From NCBI GenBank assembly GCA_038093515.1, contig JBBPSI010000135.1, positions 1 through 64,000 on the forward strand: a DNA stretch of 64,000 nucleotides, given 5' to 3'. The notes beneath the pieces were generated by a model that saw only the letters and a program-made list of their open reading frames with translations, was not told where the DNA came from and did no database searches. Position 1 is the stretch's first letter. Every line of letters starts with the position of its first letter. Of the stretch, positions 34,901 through 47,328 are shown in pieces. The stretch is from Butyriboletus loyo. Its lineage: Eukaryota > Basidiomycota > Agaricomycetes > Boletales > Boletaceae. The translations under genes and the position numbers were made by a program.

Positions 34901-37900
34901 GATCCGACACATCGTCTCACGGACGAGGTCGCGTGTCTCTTGAGATCGACTGCGCAGCGCCTGACTTAACACCGTCAAGAGCTTCCCGATCTGCGCTTCT
35001 TTCGCACTGGCTGGGAGATGCAGAGCGACGTTGGCGATCCCGAGCGCGACGGGGATGCGGAGGCTGTCCTCGTTCTCGTCTCGGTTCTCCAGGTAACCGA
35101 GTAACGCCGGGAGGAGACGTACGTTGACGGCGTCGGATACCTTTTTCACGTCCGCAGAGGGAACGACGGGTGGCGGTGGTGGTGGTGGGTGGATCTCGGT
35201 CGCATTCTCGGTCGCATTCTCCTCCCCTCCTTCTAGCGTCTCGCCGTCCGCGGTGACAACCGTGTCCATTTCCTGGACCGCTTCCTCCATCGAGAAATGA
35301 AAGCTTTCGAGAATGGCAACCAGCGTGCGCACGTGGACGCGGACGGCCAAATCCTTTTCCTTGGAGCTCCGAACATATTTTTGAACGAGAGTGTAATACG
35401 CCGACCACTGGAGGTGCTTCGCGATCCGGCCCAGCGTATTGATCGCCTCGGCTACGAGTAAATGGTCGAGCGATGTCGTCGAGACAATGTAATGCTCCAC
35501 GAGCGGCATGAATACCTCTACCAACGTTCTGCCTCGCAAGTACCCTTCTTCGCACTGTTCGCCGAGCCGTCGAAGTGCCCTCGTCCGTCGGTGGATCTGG
35601 ATGTGGTGGATGTTGGTGAAGAAACTGGCTTCGTCGTCGCCGCCTGCGAGCAAGGGCCGCATTTCCTGAAGGGACGCGATGCGTTCACACTTGAGTACGG
35701 CATGTGCGATGACGCCGAGGGCTTCAGCACGGACGAGCTCCGTCTTGGACCGCAACGCATTCTTGAGTGCAGGGAGGACAGAACGCGTGAAAATGTATTC
35801 GGCTTCGACTGCAGATGGTGCATCAGAGGCCACGACGCTGACGAAACGGCGGAGCGTAAACGCGGCGTTGTTACGAATGGCGAGTTCCTCCGGGTCCTGA
35901 ACGAAATGCAGCGCGTTATACAATACCGGCAACCAATCGCGAGTAGAAAGGGTGACATAGCGCTCCTCGTTGAGCGTCGCGAACGCCGTGAGTCGACGAT
36001 CGAAATCCGGTTCGTTGACCCGTTTCGTGGAGCATGCGTTGAGCGACTCCAATAGCGAAGCGAGATCTTGAAGACTCGGGTGGACGATCGCGAGTTGCTT
36101 GAACGTCGACGTGAGCGCGGTCCGTGCGCCGTTTGAACGGAACGTGAGGAACAAGTGAGACAGCAGCTCAAAGACTCTTCCAAAGGTCGGCGATGCCGGA
36201 TCCGATAACTCGGGTACGAGCGTAAACAGATTGTTCAAGATCGTCAGCAGGTCGACCTTGGTCTTCTCGGGGACCACTTTTCCTGGCTTACGCAACAGGG
36301 GTGAGAGCAACCCCACGAGGACGGGCGCTTGCGCGGGGTCGGCGATGTGATGTGCGACTTGGGATAGTACGCTGATCTGACGCTGGGCGAGGGGACTGGA
36401 CAAGCGTTGGTCGCCCTTGGTCCGCTCGACGAGCGTCGTGAGATTCCCAAGCAGGATCGAGAGATGCGGCTTCACGATGCTTTGTGCGATCATGTCATCC
36501 TCGGTGGAAAAGGCGAGCAAACGGTCGACGATATCAAAGATGTGCGTCAACACGGCAGGCTTGACGTTGGTAGCGACCAAGCAATCCAAGACCTTGGGCA
36601 ACACGCGATCGTCGTAATCTACCAGATAACGGACGTACTCGGGTCGCGACGCCCACAGGTAAAACACATCGAGCAACGCCGACGGCGCTTGCGTGTTCTC
36701 TTGGTCGAGGAGAGCAAGCCGTGGCGAGATGATAGCGTCAAAGGATGCCCGCAAGTACGGCGCGTAGTCGAAAAAGACGGGATTGCGGAAAAAGTCGGCC
36801 AGTCGCCGCAGCCCGAGTTGTCGAACGGAGCGCATCATCCTGGCCATCGAACCCTCGTCAACGGTTACATCAACCTCGGCATCAGTATCTTCTCGATCCT
36901 CCCCCTCTTCTTCCCCTTGGACCTCACTAGCATTGCTTACCGCGTGCACCTCCATTTGCTTCGACGCTCCTAACCGGGCCTGTGCGGATGCAACGAGGTT
37001 CAGGGCAGTTCCAAGAAGGGCAGGCCAGTGGGTTATGACGCTCGGCCCGAGGTGCCTCAGCACTTCGCCCAATAGATTCAAAAATCCAACCTGCTGCTTT
37101 GGGGACACGCTCAAAGGCACCTCGGCCAGCACGAATTCCCCCCCATCCTGGCCCGCTCGACTACTCGACCCCATTGGTTTCAGCATCAGATCGACGAGCA
37201 GTCCGAGCTCGTCCTCCGAACACACGGAGAGCGCGCCGAGCACCGCAGTTCTTCTGTCCCCTCCTCTCGTGCGTCCTTTTTTCTCGAGCATGATACCAAA
37301 GAGGAGACGAATCGTAACGTCCACGAACATGGGTCGATCTGTGGCGTCCATGGAGGCCAAGTCGAGGTGCGCAAGTTCGTCCCGCCATAACGTATCGTCC
37401 AGGAAACGCCGAAGTGTCTCTTCATGCCTCACGAGGTTGGTTGGCTTGTACGTAAATACACAGCTAAGCGCTACTGTTTGCAGTGCGCGATCGGGGTGAG
37501 ATAGGAGGGTGCGGTAGAGGGCAAAGAGTGTTTCTGCGGAGTGGAGCGCCTTGGGGTTGGTGAATTTGCTAAATAGCGTGAGCCATGCGTTCAGTTTGTA
37601 GCGGGGAAGACCCGAGACTGTGTCATCGTCGGCCGCCATCGACAGGAAGAAAGGGACGAGTTCACGGTTGTGTTTCTCTGCAAGCGATGAGCATTGTCCA
37701 AGTGTCAACAGCAACTGCGTCTCGAACGAAACAGGATCGAATCGGTCAGAGGGCTTTTGATCCTGTTCGGGGGACGAAAAAAAGGCGCTGAACATCGTTA
37801 CCTCTCGGAGGACGCGGAAATACCACACTTACGATGATGATAGTTTTCCGGTCATGGTTTTGATCCAGCCAGCTCGAGATCACACATCTCATTCTATGTG

Positions 37901-40641
37901 CAGCACCGTCTCTCCACATCCGTTCCTCTTCCCAAGGATCGCCGTTCGCGTCCTGTTCGACGTTCTCGTCCAACCATTCGGGAAGTCCGCGCGTCTTTTC
38001 CATTTTAGTAACCGCCCGTAACTCGTCAAAGAGGCATGCCCAGACAGAATCTCCGAATCGCTTGGCCAAGGACGAGAGCGCCTCGGCAGCCGGCGACCAT
38101 AATGGTCGCAGATTGACCTTCAGCTGGGCTATACAGAAAATGTTTAAGCGAGCCCGAACGGAAACGAGATGGAAACCCACAGATCAACCATCGGATACAA
38201 AGGTCAGTGGCCAGTGGTTCGTCATCCTTGATCACCTGTCCAATGCGACCGATTCGCAACACCCGTTCGCGCGCTCCCTGCATGTCCAGGGAAACTTCCT
38301 CACCCTGCAAACACCGTTTCAGTACGTCTTGCTCGCCCGGAGATGATTTCACTAGCTTCGAGGAAAGGATTTTGAGTGCGCTCAGACGCAACGATCGCGA
38401 ATGCGATATGATGCACGTCCGTAAATGTAGGTATAACTCCGAGAATGACAAAACGTCAGGTATCTGTGGGCTAGCGAGAATGGTCGTGAATATACATATG
38501 CCTTGTCCGGAAAGGAGGGCCTCGCCTTACCTCGATTGTACGAGACTTAATAAACCGGATAGGGCACATTGAGACCACGACCACCGTTGCACGACTGTCC
38601 TAGTCCACCCCGCCAAATCGACTTGTTGTCTCCACGATACGTTCTTTGACCCCGCAAGGGCGTGCATACATGTCCGTAAGACCCAGGCTGAGTTTACATG
38701 GGACATATTCCATGAGGTCTCTGGGTTAGGCGCATCTAGCATGCGTTGGACCATCCCTGCCAATAATTCCGGTACCTTCTCGACGTACACCGATAGCGAC
38801 AGAAGGTTACGCAACTCATCTACACCGTCCGGGCTAAGTTCCCAGTGAGACAATCGTTCACAAGCCCAAATATCGATGGTATGTCTCCACACGACGTCCA
38901 CCTCCCCGATTTTGTCGGAATGTCTGAGGCTTGCAAACAAGCGCAATGTTTGCTTTGGCTCTGTAGCGAGAAGATCACCAGTGGACCTAGACAGGGCAGG
39001 GAGAGCAACATGTTTCCAACCTCCCCAAGACAGCTCAGCGAGAGCACCGAGAAGCGAAACTCCGAACTTGTGTGCTTTGAGAGCTTCCGTAATGAATAGA
39101 CGCCCAACGCTCATTGCCATGGATATGTCCCCTGCTGTAAGGACCGCGATCGAAAAGTTGAGGAGCGCTCTCTCAATTGGTGGACAAATTTGGATATTCG
39201 GTAGAACAGAAGCTAGTTGTGACAATTGTTGTGCTTTGAACGCGGAACCGATAGTAATTAGACGAGGCAAGAAAAAGACAAAGAAACTCACGAGACAATC
39301 GAGATCCTTGACGTACGCTACAGACGACACTGATCAGTTGTAATATACGGCGGAGACGTTCCACTTCTGCATCATTTGATGGCGATTGACTGACGGTGGT
39401 CAAAAGTTGAGTTGTGAGTATCTCAGCAATTCCAGAGAACTGCTCAGCACCCTTGCAATGGTGGATCATAGAAGTGAGTGTGCGCCGTAGAAGTGTATAC
39501 AGTAAATCGGGATTTTCGCAGCTCAGATAGCAGTCGATCAGCGGCCCCATGATGGGAGGTGAAGTTGTGTGGAGGGTCGAGGAGACAGACTGCATGTGAC
39601 GGGAAGCGCGATCAGTATATTGGAAGCGCAGAAAGCGAGGTATGCTGACTTTGCAAGCAAACACAAGCACCCAAGCAGCGGCAACCTCCACACCGTCAAG
39701 ATTGTTAGCCATGAGGAGAACTGCCTTTTCCCGTGCAGAAGTCTTTAAGCGGCGAAGTACAGACGCCCAGACCTCGGCGGCAGCACGCTGTACTTCGGGA
39801 CTACAACTTGGTAAGACAGCATGGAAGGAAGACCACGTTTGCTGCAAAAGATTCAAGTGTATGGATGGCACGAGAAGGTATCTAAAGAGTCCTGACAACG
39901 TTGCTAACAACGCCGTCAGCGCGGGGGTTGCTATGGGACGGGGAAGAAAAACGAGGAGCTTGGCTAATAGGTCAGCATAGACGGGCGACAGAGTTGTACG
40001 AAGATCGTGTGCCAGTTTCTGGAGAAGGCTGTGATCCAGTAAGCGGGGAGAATGAGAGAAAACGAAGGTTGGCATACTCGAGAAGTGCCCGTAACGCCTC
40101 GTCATCGGCAGTATCTACTGCGGTCATCCACAACTCAACTATGTTTCTCCAGTTGTGTAAGAGGAGAGGCATAGAGAGGGAGAGAGAATCGGCCTTGTTG
40201 GCGAATTGGATGAACGACGGAGATAGATTGAGCTGTCTCCATTGCTGAAGGGACACATAAAAGTGTGACTCGTTGTCCTGAGTTGTGTACGTGACATTTG
40301 AACACGAGTTGTACAGAGCAAGAGAAAACGGGATCAAGGGGGGAAACACACCGCTATATCATGGTCAAACTTTGTGAGGTCGAGGGCAGACGGCAGGTGA
40401 ACGTCTTTCAATGACTCTGTGTACGATTGATGCTAGGAGCAGATGTCAGAGTTGTAGAAGAGATTGAGAGACGAGGACCGACCTTGAATCGCTTCACCCG
40501 ATGTACGACTTCATCTGGATCCAAGACTGGGGGGGATTCCATATGGGATCTGGTCAAGTTGTATGGTCCGGTGACAAAGGCTTGCCTCGGCGAGTTGGCG
40601 TCTGTTGGACCATCCAACTTTTCGTATCGCTGACTAAGCAT
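31977..40641 (-). CDS. UTP20: UTP20, U3 snoRNP/SSU-processome component (HEAT-repeat giant)
   Basis: UTP20 acts in the nucleolus, in the SSU processome that matures 18S rRNA. The start at 40641 gives MLSQRYEKLDGP..VHRVKRFK, spliced to a HQSYTESLKDVHLP-like exon and then QQWRQLNLSPSFIQFANKAD, as in fungal UTP20. The body is nearly continuous HEAT repeat, including a single 1,210-codon open stretch (34196-37828), with an acidic insert near 36,900 and a Pro run near 35,170. The last exon gives DPEAAAKRKLARNVMKKESR then KRKNRAF, the basic nucleolar-type tail, before a stop at 31977-31979. That exact stop is uncertain because a further terminal intron is possible. About a dozen introns are present and the expected protein is about 2,600 residues (estimate). 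Confidence 0.9.
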
Positions 40642-41264
40642 TCATAAATGGCAACTTTGAATCTGTACAGTACCACCTAACACGGAATACTAATAGTCCA
40701 TATCTAGTGAGCTATTTATCTAGGCACGGTAAGTAGACTGCTAACGAGTGAATATTTGAATACTGAATGACATAGCGAGACGACTGTGGTACTAAAGGAA
40801 GCCAGTGTAAGGTGCGAAGGCATTACCTTATCTCCGACTCCCACGATAATGGAGGAGCCTCGGTTTTGTCCGCAACAAACGGTCAGGCACGTTGCAGATA
40901 TTCGTGGGATAAATATTATGTAATTGACTATAAACTGTAAAGATTGGGTTTGCCTGGTGGTGTGTTTCCGTATCATCACAGTGCGTTCGTGAACGAAGTC
41001 ACCGGCGCTGTGAAAATGCGTATGTTGCAACTGTATTCACTTGATGTCTCCAATTTGCAACTTCCTGAGTGGACTGTTTCGCCCGATGTCCTGGAATACC
41101 ACTTGCCCTCTGAGAATCTACTCGAATGCTGTGATGTGTCTGAGTCCAAAAATATAGGACTAGAGCATGGCGAAAATATCATGCATATGCTCATTCTTCC
41201 CAAACCCGATTCTTTCGAGACCGAGAAAATATAGATATAGAGACGTAAAAACAAGGTCCTTGCA
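40642..41264. other. Upstream region of UTP20; no gene recognised
   Basis: A 96-codon plus-strand open frame (40944-41234) has no recognisable domain. On the minus strand an ATG at 40643-40645 starts a three-codon upstream ORF (Met-Asn-Ala-stop) that overlaps the UTP20 start. Confidence 0.45.
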
Positions 41265-41750
41265 GTGGCTTGTCGTCACCAGGAAATGGTTCCGCAATCT
41301 GTTATTCTCGCATGTCTTGACCGTTACTACGAAGCTTTGCAATGGAAAACGCCTCCTGTGTGCTGTGTTTGTGGCCAATACAGAGGAGACTGCAAGCCCC
41401 ATGAAGTTACCAAATCCTTGATCAAGTTACTGGAAAGATTGTGTTTCAAGGATGAATTCATTGTTCAAAGGTGTATTGTTCAGAATGTATCAGCCCGATT
41501 CACGTTCCCTCAGGCCGGACTCGATAGGCTCATGCTCTCATAGCCGCTGACGGATTGACGTTAAACATTTGCTGTGATTGTTTCCCCACAGGAAAACCCG
41601 GCAGCCTAGCAGCACCTACTTGCAATAAGCTCAAGGTTCGTGAACTTGTAGCCTTCTTGTTTCGGATATCCATCCTGTGTTCACTTCCACGCAAGGTCCA
41701 CGGCGGGCGCGAATTCACAGATCTGCGATACCATTTCAGGAAATAAACGA
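41265..41750 (+). pseudogene. Helitron-like protein, N-terminal fragment with a frameshift
   Basis: The frame from 41286 reads MVPQSVILACLDRYYEALQW then KTPPVCCVCGQYR, the paired-cysteine start seen in Helitron-associated proteins of Agaricomycetes. It stops after AGLDRLMLS at about 41543. The expected continuation (AADGLTLNICCDCFPTGKPG, then REFTDLRYHF) is in another frame from about 41535 to 41740. No helicase or Rep domain follows before the dynamin gene, so this is a small decayed piece. The family match is from memory of motifs and is moderate. Confidence 0.5.
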
Positions 41751-41754
41751 CTTC

Positions 41755-41931
41755 AAGGCAGGCATTATCAGCATTGCCAAGTCGCTGGCATGCAGTAAGC
41801 CAGCGGCTGTGGATACATTGAAGAAATACAACAAGAAGGAAGCTCTAGGATTCGGACCTGGCAACATCTTTGTCTGTGGTACAAAGGGAGTCACCCAGTC
41901 TCGACAGCGGGACCTCGTTGGTACAGGGTAG
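41755..41931 (+). other. Orphan coding-like segment
   Basis: An open stretch reading NDFKAGIISIAKSLACSKPA and ending VTQSRQRDLVGTG looks protein-like but has no recognised family and no clear start. It may be a relic of a mobile element next to the Helitron-like piece. Confidence 0.3.
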
Positions 41932-42097
41932 TACTGACTCGTGTCACGGAGATAAGGTCGATTTCCTCCTTGTCCCTTGACGGTGACACATAGCAGCTGT
42001 GCTACTGCGCAACGTGGGCCTGCTTCGTGCACATCCGCAAACGATGTCGAGCCACAGCAGAAGTATCTCGCCCACAATACAGCTTCGTTTGGTCCAT

Positions 42098-42109
42098 TAA
42101 TATATAAAC
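42098..42109 (+). promoter_or_regulatory. TATA-like box of dynamin copy 1
   Basis: TAATATATAAAC lies about 70 bp before the start codon at 42174. The second copy has no equivalent box at this spacing. Confidence 0.5.
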
Positions 42110-42173
42110 CCCCTCGCGATGGCTCCCTGCCGCTGTCGAACCCTCCATTCCAGACTTCTCACCGCCAGTCGTC

Positions 42174-44972
42174 ATGAACCCTCCCATTACTCCAAAGTTC
42201 AAGACGCGAGCCCGACAGAGCAAGGCGGGCTCAACCTCATCCATGTTTACGGCAGAATCAGAATCGTCTGACTCCGTTCCAAGCACTGGAGTCGGCTCTC
42301 CGTCAGTCACCGTCGATCATCCCAATGGTGGTGAGGTGGCCGTAGGGCTCTTAGACCCCGGCAACACTAGCAATCGAAAAGCGATGCTTCAATTAATCAA
42401 TCGTCTGCGCGATACTGGGTACGGACCTCTTTCCTTGAAACTACCTTGGAGTGTCCATGACATGGGTTCGGCAGCGTACAAGCCGACATCGATTTACCTA
42501 TGATCGCAGTCATCGGGAACCAAAGCGCGGGAAAATCCTCTCTCATCGAGTCCATCTCTGGCATCAGGTTGCCTCGCTCATCTGGAACCTGTACCAGGTA
42601 AGTTGTTTGTCTTCAGATTCGGCTATATGCTTACCCTTCTGCAGATGCCCTACGGAGTGCAAGCTCTCGCACTCAAATTCGCCCTGGAAATGTGTTGTAA
42701 AACTCCATTTCAGTACTGATGCCAGGGGTGTACCAATCACGGTCAAAGTCGTTCCCTTCGGCGGTCCTATCACCTCCAAAACCCTGGTTGAGGATCGCAT
42801 TCAGCGCGCCCAGCGAGCTATCCTCAACCCATCCAAGGACCCTAACACGTACCTTCACCAGAATAATCTGCCAGATGAAAACGAAATATCGTTTTCCCAG
42901 AACTATGTTTCGTTGGAAATCAGTGGCTCAGAACTCACGGACCTCTCGTTCGTGGATCTCCCTGGTCTTATTGCCAGCGTCGGAGCGGGAGGCAATGAGC
43001 GTGACATTGAGCTCGTCAAATCGTTGGTCTTAGCATATATAGAGAAGCCGAGTTGCGTTATTCTACTCACAGTTGCGTGCGAGAGTCAGTGTCTACGGTT
43101 TGTTTTGGATTTCAGACGTCTCATATTGTCGTTCCACCAGCCGACTTCGAGAACCAAGGCGCACATCATCTCACAAAGCAATACGACCCAGATGGGAAGC
43201 GAACCGTCGGTGAGTCCATATCGATCAAGCGTTCCTCCTTTCTCACACAATCACTCATTCATGCTTCAACAGGTGTCCTCACCAAACCCGATCGTATTGA
43301 GCCAGGTAATGAGTCAGCTTGGCTCAGGATGCTCCGAAACGAAACCGAACCTTTGGTTAACAACTGGTACTGCGTCAAGCAGCCCTCTCCGCAGGACGTC
43401 TTGAATGGAATTACGTGGGCAGAGGCGCGCCGACAAGAAGACCAATGGTTCAGCTCAACGTCACCGTGGTCTTCTCTCGAGTCACAGTACCAAAGGTTTT
43501 TGAGAACGAGCTACCTATCGGAGAGGTTGAGCCTCATTCTGTCGGAGCTAATCGCAAAGAGGTAAGTTGGCTATCATCCGCGACCGTAGACAATGACGGA
43601 CTTTCGAAAACTTAACAAGGCTCCCGAAGATACAAGATGAGCTGATGAACGCGATTCAGGAGGCAAACACAAAGCTAGGCGCGCTCCCGAAAGCTCCGTC
43701 TACAGATCCTGTCGGTGAAGTGCTCCATGCCCTCAGAACTTTCGTCCGAGATCTAGAACGCCGTGTCGAGGGTACTCCCGAGGAAGACGGACTTTTGCAG
43801 ACTATTCGTCCGCACCAAGAAGAATTCAGGCGTGCCATACGGCAAACCGCTCCTAACTTTGTCCCTTGGGAGAAGACAGTGTCCAAGGAACTCCCAAAGG
43901 CAGCATTTTTGGCCAGCGAGGATGGAGATAACGATCCATCGGGGGTGGAGGAGTCCCATGCTGGCCAGAAGATATATGTCGACGAAGTCCTAAAGCGGGC
44001 GCAAGAGTAGGTTTTCTCCTCTAGTTACTCCTTCCGATGTCACAGCTTGATGGAAATTTGTACCAGTGCACGTACGCGTGAACTTCCGGACAACTTTCCT
44101 TTCGTGGTCCAACGCGCCTACATCATGCAAATCACCGACCAATGGAGTGGGCCAGCAATGGTCCTTTCCGAAGAAGTTTACGCGATTCTGAGAGTCGATC
44201 TCGCGAAACTTGTCGACCTCCACTTTGAGCACATGGGCAACGGGAACGCGAAACAAGCTGTGCTGTAAGTTATGTGTGCCCCGCTGGTACTGTCAAGGCT
44301 CACCATAAAATAGGATGATCATCAATGATCACCTCGACGAAGCTGCTGACAGAACCAAAGAAAAGATCCAATGGCTACTCGACCTCGAACGGAACCCAAC
44401 TACCCTCAATACGCACTATTATGCCGACTATAAAGACAAGTTCATAGCGTACTACAAATCCACTCGGGGTGAAAACGATTTAGTGGTGAAGCTCCAACGG
44501 GACCGACGAACTTACGAGGGCTCGATCAACAAGGTCCTGTCTGGCCTCCAAGAAATCGGGATACGGGCACAAACCCATGACCTGCCCAAGCTGCTTCCAC
44601 CCGATCCCAAGGAGGCGGCATGGAACATCATGGCGAGCGTTCGGGCATACTTTCAAGGTAGAGTCGGCCCCAGTCCATAACAATGGCGTGAACATAATCA
44701 TGTTGACTCACACGGCGTGCATTTCCGCAGTCGCCTATAAACGTTTCGCAGACATGGTCCCGATGGCGATCGACCACGAAATCGTACTCGGTGTACAGCA
44801 GGGTATCTTCAAGGCGCTCCAGGAGGGACTTCAAATCACTGGACCGGATGGGTACAATCGCTGCAAGGGCATGTTGGATGAGCGCATCCACATCGTATCA
44901 GCCCGTCGAGAGATTCAGGAGAAGCTGCAGAGGCTTCATACTGCGCGTCAGGAATTGAGGCGATTGATGTGA
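42174..44972 (+). CDS. Dynamin/Mx-type large GTPase, copy 1 (778 aa)
   Basis: Dynamin-family GTPases self-assemble on membranes and remodel them. Nine exons (42174-42418, 42475-42597, 42645-43084, 43141-43209, 43273-43561, 43620-44006, 44067-44264, 44314-44657, 44731-44972) join to 2,337 nt without a stop. The G domain has the P-loop [13 protein letters not shown] (residues 96-104 core), the Thr of SSGTCTRCPTE, DLPG (227-230) and TKPD (296-299), with the family CETDFENQGA segment. A stalk follows, and the C-terminus has a GTPase effector domain ending [13 protein letters not shown]. No PH or proline-rich domain is present, so the layout is like Mx or DRP proteins rather than classical dynamin. 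All eight introns have GT donors. Confidence 0.92.
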
Positions 44973-47328
44973 AGAGTGTCCCCAGTGAGGTTGTGATTTC
45001 GTATATGAGGGATTGCTCGCTCTACATCGTTCATCTAGTTTTGTCTTGGATACCCTGTTTCTATCCTGATCGGTTGAGATTGACGGCTCGCGAGCTGATG
45101 CTAATGCACTCTCGTGTGTAGATCCGAGTCACAGGCCTTGCCATCATGGCGAAAGGTGGTTCGGGGACTTGTAAGATTGACACGTCTGGGTGGCATGGCG
45201 GAGACGAACGCCTCGCACACGACGAGCGAAACTTTCTTGTTCGATTCTACCAGACGGGACGGGTAACGAGGTCAGAGTAGGGGATGGCACAACCAGTCAC
45301 TCGACTCGAAGATGACGCGGAATGACACTTCATGGCAACAGGAAGTAATATCGACCGTGTGTAGCAGAGGGAACGAGTAAACGTTGGTGGGTGCCCGAAA
45401 CTGATAGGGTCCTGAAGCTGGTACATAGCTCGGCTGGCCTGTGGGACCACACCTCGTTAATAGGCTCTCGACTCGCCGTTCTCCCCACTCGCTTTCACCC
45501 AAATCTACGCCACCAACCTCACGGAGGGTCGCTGCCTTGTGGCATACCACACTGGTGACTGCTGGTAACATGCCCACTCCCTCTGCGTGCTATAGCCTTT
45601 GGATGTTCACCTAAACGGCTTTGGAAGGGCGGCGGTCGGGGTACCGGTCAAACCCCGTGAGTCTTGACGACAGCTTTCGCAGGCAGGCTCGAAACCGCCT
45701 ACCTATCTTGCACCGATGCAGCGAACAGGACCGACAGCCCAGCTTATCCTCCCTCGCACACAGTCTTATCCTGAGGGGCTTCGCTGCTCCTTGACCTCCC
45801 CGTCAAGTCACGTACATGACTTTATCGCTCGGATTGCTCAAAATCATTCTCGCTGCCCACTCTCACTCCCCCTCTGATCAGCACTTCAACTCTATCCGTC
45901 TTCCATTTCAACGGGGAGGCGACACCAACAACGCCATGACCACGCCATTCCTCGTCGACGCTTCCATCCCGATCATGTGACAATTATCTCGCTCATCTGC
46001 CCGTTCCAAACTTCCCAAATCGTTTGTGCAGGCAAGTTCATCTGAGACCCCGACGTTGACCGTCTACCCTGGATCGCCTCCTTGGGCGCCTCGAGCGTCT
46101 CTAAGTATTTCGGGCGAGTCGGCGTACAAGTCAAGCGCACGATTTAACCCCGCTTACGCCCCTCAGCCGGGAGGGCCTCCGGCGGCGCGGTTTCTGAGGT
46201 CGGCGTGAATTCACCGCCGCATTCCGCGTTGTCGGATCAGGTGCATTAGGGATATGGTCAAGGAGAGTTCTGGACACCGACATTCTGCTAGAGGGGTTGC
46301 GTGGGTATACCCCACCCACACCCTGGTTCGTCCTTTTTCATACGCGACTGTATGCGCTAGGACAAACCTCCCTTCTTGATATTATGTGCAACAGTGGCAG
46401 GTGAGAGTCATATCCCGGAAGCATATGTTAATTCCGCTCTTCATACCTTCACCGGTCTGTCGCACATCTGCGGTGCCCATCATTGGTCCTTTTTTTCTCG
46501 TTTGCTACGTCCTCCATTATATTCAGAGAAGTGTTCCATGCCCACCCGTGACGCCCACCAATGAAGCAACCGGAGCTGAGACTTTCCCCGGGGTGGCCAA
46601 GATATACTGCGATGCCATCTCGCAAGTAAGTACCTCGGGCCGACTCAATGGTGATAACGGCAAGTCATTACCGGTACCCGACCACACAGGACCATTGTAA
46701 CCACCTTAGATCTCGGAGTGCGGGCATAGAAGGCGCATTGATAAAGGTCGATACCTAAATGAGCGAGAAAGGTAGGGTCTTTGATCCGTGGTCGCACCTT
46801 AAAATGAGCGAACGGCTATGAATGCGTTGTATAGATCCGGCCTTGTGCCACACTTCAAGCTTGTCAAGCTTCAAGGCTTCTTGTTATTTACTAAAGGTGA
46901 CAGATATCCTAAATGAAATCACGATTCATGATTTTGACCACGAGTGTCCCGTTGTAGTAGCTGTGTGCACAGCAATTTTGTTCTCTGTACGGCAAGAAGA
47001 CTTTCTATCACTGGCACCCCTCCATTCTGAGGCTCAATCGCGTGTTTGTCGGAGCAGAAGTAACTATTTTATACACCGGGCCAGTATAAGATAGATAGTT
47101 ATACTAACCCGAGACCGTGTAAGCGGCGCACATTCCAGACCATTCTTCCTTTCCCTCGATTCATCGTTCATCACGTTCTGTTTTGTATTCTGAGTGTTCT
47201 GCCCTCGCGGGTGGCTTCCAACCGAACAGCTGGCAACCTCCCTCTCCTCGACTCGGGCCTTCAATCTTTGTTTGTCGTCAAACAGTCATATTCATATTGG
47301 CATTGCTATTTCTCCGTTGGTGCCTGCC
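44973..47328. other. Intergenic stretch, no gene recognised
   Basis: Open frames near 46026-46208 (Pro/Ser-rich) and 46386-46700 lack recognisable domains. CT-rich promoter-like sequence precedes the next gene at 47260-47320. Confidence 0.5.

Noticed and set aside
46386..46700. Possible P450 N-terminus (AVPIIGPFF)
   Set aside because: Only a few residues match, with no heme-binding or helix-K motif downstream.
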